From Gloeopeniophorella convolvens (lineage: Eukaryota; Basidiomycota; Agaricomycetes; Russulales): a stretch of DNA of 42,270 nt. Shown in pieces: positions 33,244 through 41,564 of the stretch. The notes beneath the pieces were generated by a model that made no database searches, was not told the DNA's origin, and saw nothing but the letters and a program-made list of their open reading frames with translations. The number at the start of each line of letters is the position of its first letter. Positions within the stretch are counted from its first letter, which is position 1. The stretch is from NCBI GenBank assembly GCA_022496205.1, contig WTXD01000117.1, positions 1 through 42,270 of the forward strand, read 5' to 3'. A program made the translations under genes and the position numbers.

Positions 33244-34253
33244 ATGCCAACCCTAGCTGAACTCTCCACATTCTCTGCTCTCCCTCAAGGACAGCAGACA
33301 ATCCTTAGAATCACTGCCAGGATCAATGAGGTCCTCAGAAGATGTCATCAGCAAGGTGTAGAGCCAAGCCTAGCAGTCTTGTGGCATATTGAGGATGCGC
33401 TGGTAAGTTGTCATTTCCATATCTCGATCAATGATGTTCTTACTAGTGATTCATGATAGGATACTGCCTTAGAGCTGGGGATGGATAGTCCATCCTCTGG
33501 CCACACCCTGTCATCACTGAGGTGGCCACAGTGATCTATGGCAAAGTACACCAAGGCTAGGTGATGTGAACCTTCGAAGGATTGCTATAGACTGTGTGGC
33601 CAATGAGTGTAAGGGTGTGTCAGCCACCACTGAGCTCGAGAGATTTCTGGATGCTGGGAACACAAGGCCAGACAGTCCAAAGTGGTGGAGGCCTGACTTT
33701 GAGTCTGGTGACATTGAGCAAGATTAAGAGATGCAGAGGTGAGTTTATACCTTTACAACTGAGAGAGCATAATAGACTGAGTAGGTGTCATAGTCCAGAT
33801 ATTTCAGTGTCTTCCATGGATTATATCCTAAACCAAACTGCTTCTGAGGATGGGGAGATTAAGGAGATCCCCATGGAAGAATATGACACAGTGAGTGATC
33901 TCTATGTGTTCTATTTACATATTGAACAGTCCGTGTTGCAGAGAAGATGTGGGCAATGCAATCTTAATGATAGGCACTGTGAGATTCAAGATCAAGTGCA
34001 ATCAGATGGAGCCTATGAATGCACACACTGTGCAGAGCATGGGATCAGGTGCTGGCCACCTGCTGGGTGGGCCCTACCACTTCTGTATGCCATGAGAGAT
34101 CATCAAATGAGCTCCAGAGGTTGTGATATTGTCAGTGAGTGAATTGTACTATTTATTGTGGTTAAACGAGGCTAACAAAGCAATATAGCACACAAGGACA
34201 TAACAAAGCAGATTGAGGCACTGATATATCGTTTGGGGGGTGGCAGTAAGTGA
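33244..34253 (+). pseudogene. A: broken Zn2Cys6-like family gene
   Basis: Exon 1 (33244-33402, 53 codons) ends at a phase-0 intron (33403-33459), as in B and C. Exon 2 aligns with C over HPVITEVATV, RIAIDCVANECKGVSA and SPKWW, but needs two one-base frameshifts near 33525 and 33553. The Cys exon, just after the acceptor at 33949, reads RRCGQCNLNDRHCEIQ ... YECTHCAEHGIRCWPPAGWALP, that is CX2CX6C-X13-CX2CX6C. The last exon reads THKDITKQIEALIYRL, a short coiled coil, before TGA 34251-34253. The preceding intron ends with ACAGTCCGTGTTGCAG, a decayed palindrome. Zn binding and DNA binding are inferred from the Cys pattern. The donor-like GTAAGT at 34246 could mean further exons. Confidence 0.72.
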
Positions 34254-34733
34254 AGGATTAGAGCTATTGGGTGTAGAAATGGGCTGTGTGAGCACGGGCT
34301 GTGTATGCACGCTTTTACTCTGCATTCCATGTATTTCACTTCTGTAGAGTGTAAATATGGTTTAGTATGAAGTGTGGGAGACCCATACATGGGCCGTGTC
34401 AAGAACGGGCCATTCAAGTGTCCAGATCGCATCTACATCGAATCTTCGGATACACATTAACATGTGGGGTTGCCTAATCTGTATAATCAATGGAGGATCT
34501 GATCTGATCTCGATCAAATCAGATTTATTCCAAATTGAGTCAATGACATCACTGAGTGCTAGATATGGATCGTCTGGCTGGGCCGTTCTAGACACGGACC
34601 GTTCCAGACACGGACCGTGCATGCACCCCGCACGGGCCGTGTTTAGGGCTCAATCAGTGTCACAAGTCATCCAAAGTGTCCCAAATCCCCCTCACACTTT
34701 CCACACACTATATCACTCATCCTCATCGCTTCA
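34254..34733. other. Intergenic A-B with palindrome cluster
   Basis: No gene seen. Cores CGGACCG at 34595 and 34611 and variants (GGGCCGT, GGGCTGTG) at 34280-34300, 34390-34415, 34580 and 34630 lie upstream of gene B. Confidence 0.6.
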
Positions 34734-35955
34734 ATGTCTGACCTTCGTCTAGAGTACCTCAAATACACTGATGAGCAGCAGGATATGCTACTGGTGGCCT
34801 GTAGGATCATTGAGGCTGTCAGGGCAAGGGATCAGGGCAATACAATCCGTGACAAGGACTTCAAAAAGCATCTGAAGCAAGAGGTGGTGAGTTTTCAGTA
34901 TCATTATTTCATTCAAAGTCTCTAACAGTCAGAATCTGTAGGACACTGCCATCATGATACAGAAGAGATCTTTGGAGCACCTCTCTGTCCACCCAGCCAT
35001 CAAGCTTGCTTCCAGCCTATGGGAAGGCAAGACTGTGACCCCCCTGGATGAGCTCACCATGGAGAGCATCACTAAAGCCTGTCAGAAGTCCAAGAGGGAG
35101 GGTGTCTTGTCCAGCACTGACCTGGAGGAGGTGATGATTGAGGATGGGGAGTTGGAGACCAACCCGTGCGCTGCTAAAACGGGCCGTGCTGCAGGTCAAC
35201 ACTGAGGGAGCGACTCAGGGTGCTGCTGAGCAGGAGGAAGGGTGAGTACAGTTAAGGTCCACCTAGAAATGCATTGATTAACTTGTTATTCACCCACAGA
35301 AGCTCCCCAACGCCTCAGAACACCTACATCACAGAGGAGGGCACTGTGAACATGATCAAAAAGGACTACAAGAAGGTAAGTCAATTCTACTGCTCATATT
35401 TGATGATCTGATGCGATCTGCACGGTCCGTGCCATAGGATCGGTGCAGTCCGTGCAACTATGCGAAGCTGGAGTGCACAATGCAGCCAGATGCCTTTGAG
35501 ACCCGGAATTACGAGTGTATCAGGTGTGAGAGGCTAGGGATTCGCTGCTGGCCCCCTGCAAGATGGGCTCTGCCTCTGCTGTTCAGGCCAGAGACACATC
35601 TCAGGTCTAACAAGAGCACTTCCAACTTTGTCAGTGAATACAATCATTCTACACTCATTGTGACAGTTCTAATGTATAATATATCATAGCTGCACGTGAT
35701 TTGCAGAAGCAGATCAAAAAGCTGACTGAAGTGCTCAAGGATGGCACTGCAGGCAGGCCAGATCGGCCCATTCCATCTCCCTCTGTGTCCCTTCGTTCTA
35801 TTCACTCTGCAGTTCCTTCCCCCATCCTGTTCTATGGCCACAACCTTGCAGAGGGTGTGGCTGGACCATCTCGCCTCCCAGCAGGCAGCAGCACGGTCCG
35901 TTCCACAGGCGCCCCAGTCAAGCGTGTTTCCAGCACCAGTCGTGGCAGGAAGTGA
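34734..35955 (+). CDS. B: Zn2Cys6-like family gene, one frameshift
   Basis: Exons 34734-34886, 34942-35241, 35300-35375, 35438-35633 and 35690-35955 with GT-AG introns of 55-62 nt. Exon 1 (51 codons) has the family pattern DEQQDMLLVACRIIEAVRA. Exon 2 has HPAIKLASSLWEG and is 300 nt long where the splice phase needs one or two bases more or less. The shift lies near ACGGGCCGTGC at about 35178-35188. Exon 4 holds CSPCNYAKLEC, 13 residues, then CIRCERLGIRCWPPARWALP. Exon 5 has KQIKKLTEVL (coiled coil) and a Ser/Pro/Arg-rich tail, in which the palindrome is translated as STVRSTG. Intron 3 carries a perfect GCACGGTCCGTGC at 35420-35432, five bases before its AG. Probably nuclear; function unknown. 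Confidence 0.75.
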
Positions 35956-36288
35956 GTGGGGCCCTGTTTAAACTTGCTGTACAATGTATCTTGCGCGCAT
36001 GAATGGAATTTTAATGTATTTCACTTGGTGGAATTGAATGTGTGATAAGAGTATGGATTTATATGATTGAATGTGCACAAACACGGACCGTTCATTGAGA
36101 AGCACACAAGGCAAGGTGTATACATTAATACACACTTTATTATCTTCTTAAGCGTGTGGATAAGCTTGAAATGAGTCATTGCACGGACCGTGTTACACGG
36201 TCCGTATTCAAGGCGAAGTAGCTCATTGTGCTATTCACTATCCACAGAAAACAATAAACATGATATACTATAACTAAACACTTCTATG
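35956..36288. other. Convergent intergenic B-E with three palindromes
   Basis: 3' ends of B (plus) and E (minus) face each other. Cores at 36084, 36184 and 36198; the last two are only 14 bp apart. Otherwise AT-rich, no gene. Confidence 0.7.
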
Positions 36289-38277
36289 CTATGCCCCAGG
36301 CACGTAGATGGCTGGTACAGACATGTAAGTGAATGTAGACTTGTCCACCAGCGGTTCAGACTCCCTAATAAACTTCAATGCCTCATCAGCACTCTGGGCA
36401 AGCTGAATCCACATGTGCCTCTGCTTTGCAGCATAGGCATAGTGTCCTGGACTCGTCAATTGCACGGTCCAATCCATGCGCTCCATCCAGAAGTCTGCTC
36501 GATTTCTGAAGTAGGCTGGCACCCAATGAGCTTCATTTTTGATGGTGCACTCCTCCTCCATCCACCGCTCAAGTTGATCCTTTGCTCTGAGCCAGTGAAC
36601 CCGTTGTACTAGACATATACATACTATTAGTACAGTGACAGAGTGAACTGAATGAATGGAGCCACTCACATTCAGCAAACCAATGAGGTCCATTATTCTC
36701 CTGGATCCCAAATGTCCAGATCCAGGGGAGTTGTTCATTCCGTTGTCCTTGTTCATTTGAGCCTAGAACAAGGGTCTGCACCTTCAGATCTGCCTTGGTC
36801 AGCTCTGGGAGTGATTCTTGACTGGGAAGTGCATCTTCAAGGACATCAAACATGTCCCTTGCCAGACTGTACACTCTGGCATGCTCTTGAACACCAGCAT
36901 TGACACCATGCACACTGCTCCATGCACTCTTCTTTGTCTTCTGGCTCTTGGCAGTCCTGACCCTTGTTCTGATCAGTGAAGACTTGAATCCAAGGGCAAG
37001 TCGGATCTTGTGGATTGCATCATGAGCTTGAGGAACCCTCAGCTTTGCTTCTTTGACAGCAAGTGACTTGGCACCATGATGGAGGCACCAAGTCCATCCT
37101 AGAGTCAAGGGGAGCATAATGTTAACGTCCTCAGGGAACACAGATGCAGAGCCATCATCTCCATCTCTGACACCTTCGTTCTCCTCATCTTCATCATCAG
37201 AACGGTCCGATTCATTGATCTGATCTTCATCCACTTGATCAGCTCTATCAAACTTATGGTAAGACTTGATTTTCTGGATTGATGAGATAGCAACACTGGT
37301 GTGTTTGAGCAAGTAGGAATCAGCCTCATGCTGGAACTTGTTGATGAGGGATTGTAGGTTGCTTCGACGATCATCAAGTGTCTTCTTATCAGCTGTGTTG
37401 AATCTTCCCTTCTTTGCACAAATGAACCTTCTAATTCCAAGTCTAGAGGGGTAAAATCAGCAATTGCACGGTCCGTGCAAAGACATGGACCATACTGAGT
37501 CTCCTGAATAGTGAGTCCAGATGAGATCCATTGGGCCTCGCCATTAGATGAGTCCCAGGCTTTCTCCTGTTTACTGAGCTCAGTTTGAACTTCTGAGCGA
37601 GTGGGGGCTAGTGTTGGGAGCGGACTATGAAGGGCCCTTGAGTCACAAAGACCAAGGGGACTGCAGAGGAGGGGAATGAGTCTGACATTCATCAAAAGCG
37701 AACTACTACTTACCTGCAGAGGAGGGGAATGAGTCTGAGGCGAAATGCCCCCCTCTGCAGGTCTTATATACATCAGGGAAGTGCAGGGTCGCAGTATAAG
37801 CGAAGTACAAAGGGAGCAGAGTAAGCGAAGTACAAAGGGAATGGGACAAGCGAAGTACAAAGGGAATAGAACAAGCACAAGTCCAAAAGGAGTAGAACAA
37901 GCACAAGTCCAAAAGGGGTAGAACAAGGGAAGTACAAAGGGATGGAATAAGCAAAGACCCTGCAGGGTCATGAATGCAGGGCCGATGGAAAAGAAGCAAG
38001 GGTGAGTGTTCTGGAATGCTCGAGAGCTCCCTAGAGCACAGAACACTCCAGGGCCTTCCAGAGTGTGTCCCTGACACCCCTGGGACGCCTTTCAGCGCCC
38101 CTAGCCCCAGCAACAGCTAGTGCTCAAAGTATCAGAGAAGTCATATTGAGCACAAACAAGTATGTTCACCTTTCTTAGTCTTTGTCTCATAGATCGATGT
38201 GACTGTGCATCGGCCTCTTGCAGTGCCCAGATCCCAATCATTGTAGGGAAGCGTTGACTCAGGCCCACAAAGGCCAC
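36289..38277 (-). CDS. E: C-terminal part of a KDZ-type transposase (fragment)
   Basis: Four exons join in phase on the minus strand: about 38277-38170, 37607-37496, 37442-36670 and 36608-36289. Family-like features are LPYNDWDL, WISSGLTIQETQLGIRR, a KLRVPQAHDAIHKIRLAL helix, QKTKKSAWSSVHGVNAGV, GQRNEQLPWIW, ELQRVHWLRAKDQLERW and GHYAYAAKQ. In basidiomycete KDZ (Kyakuja-Dileera-Zisupton) proteins this is the helical region after the catalytic domain. The catalytic part and the N-terminal cysteine clusters are missing. Upstream, gene C begins about 6 bp away. No stop or frameshift is seen over about 460 codons, which is unusual for a relic. The first intron (38169-37608) contains a solo LTR; without it the intron is 53 nt. 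Intron 2 (37495-37443) has a perfect palindrome in its middle. Confidence 0.68.
37612..38115 (-). repeat. Solo LTR in intron of gene E, with 5-bp target duplication
   Basis: 504 bp with termini TGTTG...CAACA, flanked by GCTAG at 37607-37611 and 38116-38120. TATATAAG-like box on the minus strand near 37763-37770. It holds about six degenerate ~24-bp units (CGAAGTACAAAGGGA type) at 37799-37958 and a 22-bp repeat at 37665/37713. No internal element region is attached. Confidence 0.85.
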
Positions 38278-38282
38278 CTCAC

Positions 38283-39515
38283 TCAGAGCTCCTCATTCGC
38301 TGAAAATAGTCAGATAAATCAGAAATCAGTAGAATGAGCACTCACCAACAAACTCAGCCTCTGTGAGTGTCTTGATGTAGTTCTCCCTGTTCTGCAACAT
38401 GTGCAGAGCCCACTCAGCGACAGGGAAGCACTTGATCTTGCCATCATGACAGGATTTGCATGTGTAGGCCCTGCTGCTGGAGGTAGAGCTCTGTGGCTCG
38501 CACTTCTTGACAAGGCGATTGCAGGGACCACATTTCATCTGAGAACGGACCGATTAGTTGATATCTGCGAGTTATCGCATGCACGGACCGTGTCATAGTT
38601 GTTCAGAGTGACAATATGGGCCTCTTCACTCTCCTGGGCAGTGGGGGCGCGACGGCGAGTGGGCCGTGCCTTTCTCTTGCCCAAGACGACCGCTGATGGG
38701 GCCTCAACAGGCCCCACAACCTCCCCCTGTTCAGAATTGCCTTCAAAGTCGCCCACCTTGAAGCTTTCAGCGATTGAGCTGCTCACCGATTGAGGGACAT
38801 CTTGATCGTCGTCTTGGACCTTCTGGGGGGTCTTCTGGGCCTCAGCAGCATCTCCCTTGCGCTGTTGAAGACGGCCTGAGCGACGCGGCGCTGAGGGGGG
38901 CTCCTCAGGCTGCTTAGACTCTGAAATCGAGGTAGAAATGGCTGTTAGTGTTCAGAATGCACGGACCGTGCACCACGCACCTCCAGAGGGCTGCTCTTCC
39001 TCTCCATCCTCCTCCTCATTCTCCTCACCCTCTGGCTCCCCATCTCCCTCCCCATTGTTGTCCCCCTCCAGCATCCACCACTCAGGGTGGGATGGGTCTT
39101 GATCATTGAACAGGTTGGGCTCACTGCATGCAATCACCCCATGCTCATCCTCCAGCTCTTTGCACCTCTCAATGAGCTCATCTAGGTTGATCTCACCCAG
39201 ATCTGTGTTCCCCTCCTCAAGGAAACTAGCCACAAAGCTAGTGATGGGATGGGCCCTGTCCTTGGGATCTTGATCCTCCAACATGGATGCCTCAGCCTAG
39301 TATTCACTATCAGTAATGCAGAATAATTAGAGAGTGTGATTGAGACTCACCAGTTCCCTATTGATACCAAGCATGAGGACATCATCAGAGGCTGTCTGGC
39401 CTTGCCTTTGAAGCAAGAGAGCCTCCAGAATTCTCCCAGCACAGAGGATCTGCCTCTGTTGCTGAAAGGCAAGCCTCTGGTAGTCCTTGAGAAGCTTGGG
39501 GTCAATAGCAGCCAT
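38283..39515 (-). CDS. C: intact Zn2Cys6-like family gene
   Basis: Exons 39515-39351, 39296-38981, 38920-38589, 38538-38346 and 38299-38283 join without frameshift or stop (about 340 residues). Exon 1 has QQQRQILCAGRILEALL; exon 2 HPITSFVASFLEEG, LDELIERCKELEDEHGV and HPEWWMLEG followed by a Glu/Gly/Asp-rich run; exon 3 LGKRKARPTRRRAP, a likely nuclear localisation signal. Exon 4 has CGPCNRLVKKC, 13 residues, then CKSCHDGKIKCFPVAEWALH. This is the copy most like classical Zn2Cys6 clusters, with Arg/Lys before Cys3 and Cys6. The known role of that family is sequence-specific DNA binding at CGG triplets; for this protein it is inference. The Cys exon is preceded by an intron (38588-38539) made of a palindrome at each end. 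The short last exon is uncertain; a later acceptor would join C to E. Confidence 0.78.
38539..38594 (-). repeat. Intron of gene C bounded by two palindromes
   Basis: On the minus strand the intron starts inside CACG|GTCCGTGC and ends CGGTCCGTTCTCAG, with a branch-site-like CAACTAAT between. Cores are at 38584-38590 and 38546-38552. Confidence 0.75.
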
Positions 39516-40227
39516 GATGCGATGATGAATAAAGCAGAGATATTGCTGGGCAATGTGAGGAAGCACTCAGTGTGACTCAGAGTCCCAAAACGCCCCCAAA
39601 GCGCCTACCAAAGTGCCTACAAACGGGCTGTGCATGCCCCTCGCATGGACCGTTCCATTCCCCCAAACCGGGCCATTCTCATCGCATCTATTGATCTATC
39701 AGATTACCAACACAATTATTCAGTGTTTCCATTCGATTCTAGACTATTCTAGACTCTCTCATCACATGCAGCCACCACATCACAAGATCTGATGTCACAC
39801 TGAACATGTGATAAGTGTGAGAGATCTGCATGTGACTCAGGTCTCTCCCATAACCGGGTCATTGCACGGACCATTCCAGCACATCACAAATCATAGTCAG
39901 GTGATAGAAGAAGCTGAGAGAAGTTGCCAGAATCTTCTGGCAAGTTCTAGAATGATCTAGGCCCAGTGATGTCATTCACAACAAAGATCGGATTATGATC
40001 AAGATCTAGATAATGACATCACTTCTCTAGGTGATCTGATATCGCTTAAACGGTCCGCATCGCACGGGCCGTTCCGCACGGTCCATGCATTGATCGATTT
40101 GATCACAGAGATGCTTCCTTGATGGGTATTGCACAGTCTGGTTCACAGCGTGTCTTGAGGGTCATTTGCAGCGCTCTGACCATTCCCACCTCACTCATCC
40201 CCACTCACAATATCCTCAACTGTCCCT
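39516..40227. other. Divergent intergenic region between C and D
   Basis: No gene seen. Both genes fire outward from here. Decayed palindromes occur at about 39640 (CATGGACCGTTCC), 39855-39880 and 40050-40090, with one exact core at 40051, and CGGGCCG at about 40065. Short direct repeats of TCTAGACTATTCTAGACT type lie near 39735. Confidence 0.6.
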
Positions 40228-41120
40228 ATGGCCCCCAAAGTCCCTCAGCCAAAGCCCATCAAGCAGGAGAAGGGTGCATCCCCTGCCCAGACCCCTGGTA
40301 GCAAGTCTATCAGTGCTAAGGCCTCCAAGCGTGCGTCACAGTCCATTCTGTGTGATATTTGACTCACTACATGTTTCTAGAGTCGCTCTCATCCACCAAG
40401 GGTGACAAGGTGGCCCCAGAGCCTGCTGCCTCTCGTGCACCAAGCCGTGCAGCCTCCACCAGGTCCAAGCAGGAGCCAAAGGCTGTTCAGGCAACCTTTG
40501 AGTCATCTGGGGAAGAGGCCCCACCCACCAGGAAGGTGGAAAAGGGAAAGGTGAGTCTGACAATGTATATGTGCTATTCTTCATGCTCACAAGCTGTTAT
40601 CCTTTAGAACAAGGTCAAGCAGGCCACAGCTGATGTCAGAATGGCATCCCCCACCCCTCCCTCACCCATTCTCCCTGGTGCGAAGCTCAAGAGCTTGGCC
40701 AGCTCATGGAAAGCATGGGAGAAACCCCAGAAGACCCAGAGTGAGCCGGCTGAGGAGGATGAGGACGAGGAGATTGAGGTGCAGGATGAGCCAGACTCCC
40801 CTGAGGTGCGCTGTTGTACGGTCCGATCCTAGACACATCTCACCTTGTTTTAGAGCCTTAAACAGCCCAGGAAACGCCCCAGGGTAACACAGCACTCCCC
40901 CATCATCAAGGACGAGCCTCAAGAGTCCCCAAGGCATCCCCTCCTCACTCTGCGCCGTGCAGAGGCTGACCCCTCTGCTGAGGACATCTCCACCTCCCCT
41001 CAGACACACAGGACCATCAACAACTTTGTTGATGTTCTCAGGGAGATGGAGGACATCATCAGTGAGCTGGAGGCCTTGAAGGGGCGCTGTGAGCAGGTGA
41101 GGGACTTGCTTCCATCATGA
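40228..41120 (+). CDS. D: intact spliced gene, basic/acidic protein with C-terminal coiled coil
   Basis: Exons 40228-40330, 40381-40550, 40608-40805 and 40854-41120 join in phase (introns 50, 57 and 48 nt) to about 245 residues. The start MAPKVPQPKPIKQEKG is Lys/Pro-rich. The middle has Ser/Ala/Arg-rich and Glu/Asp-rich stretches (EEDEDEEIEVQDEPDSPE), then QPRKRPRV, a likely nuclear localisation signal, and NNFVDVLREMEDIISELEALKGRCEQV-type heptads that suggest a dimerising coiled coil. I recognise no family. Intron 3 has a palindrome core at 40819; intron 1 a decayed one (CACAGTCCATTCTGTG). It sits between C and F2 and shares their marks, so it probably belongs to the same mobile gene set. 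Confidence 0.72.
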
Positions 41121-41564
41121 GTGGCCACTCAAGGGCCTAAATACATTGTACTATCCATATCCTGTTTCCCTCTGTCTGCACTCATCCTTGTACAATGTAT
41201 CTCATGTTTTTGCTATGCTCTGTGATTCTGAACTTGTGGAACTTGTGTGAACTATTTAATATTGCTGGTGTTCCTTAAATCTCTGACTTGTGTGAATTTG
41301 TGCGATTGCACGGTCCGTTCTGCACGGTCCGTTCTACACACGGCCCGTGTTGCCATATCTTATCATATCCCGTGCTTGATCACAATCACACTTTACATGA
41401 CTGCTCATCACGGCCCGGCCAATTCACGGCCCGTTCCACCCACATCTAATCATTATCTCAACACATAGATATGAATTCAGCATGTTTGAGCACGCATCAG
41501 CCATCTGCATCGATTTCACTAGCTTGTATCACTCCTCTACTACTGTCAACTGCTCTACTACTCC
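41121..41564. promoter_or_regulatory. Upstream region of F2 with palindrome array
   Basis: Between D and F2. Five palindromes of the CGGNCCG type lie within about 130 bp: 41311, 41325, 41341, then CACGGCCCGGCC at about 41410 and CACGGCCCGTTCC at about 41427. They precede the F2 start by 140-250 bp, so a promoter or operator role is possible. The Gypsy-1 insertion in copy 1 falls inside the equivalent of the last one. Confidence 0.55.

Noticed and set aside
35440..35456. GTGCAGTCCGTGC in gene B as a further palindrome
   Set aside because: It encodes the conserved CSPC of the Cys motif, so similarity to the palindrome can arise from coding; not counted.
37105..38113. Minus-strand frames of 313 and 135 codons over 37.1-38.1 kb
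   Set aside because: They run through the solo LTR and the short tandem array and are not compatible with the spliced KDZ reading.
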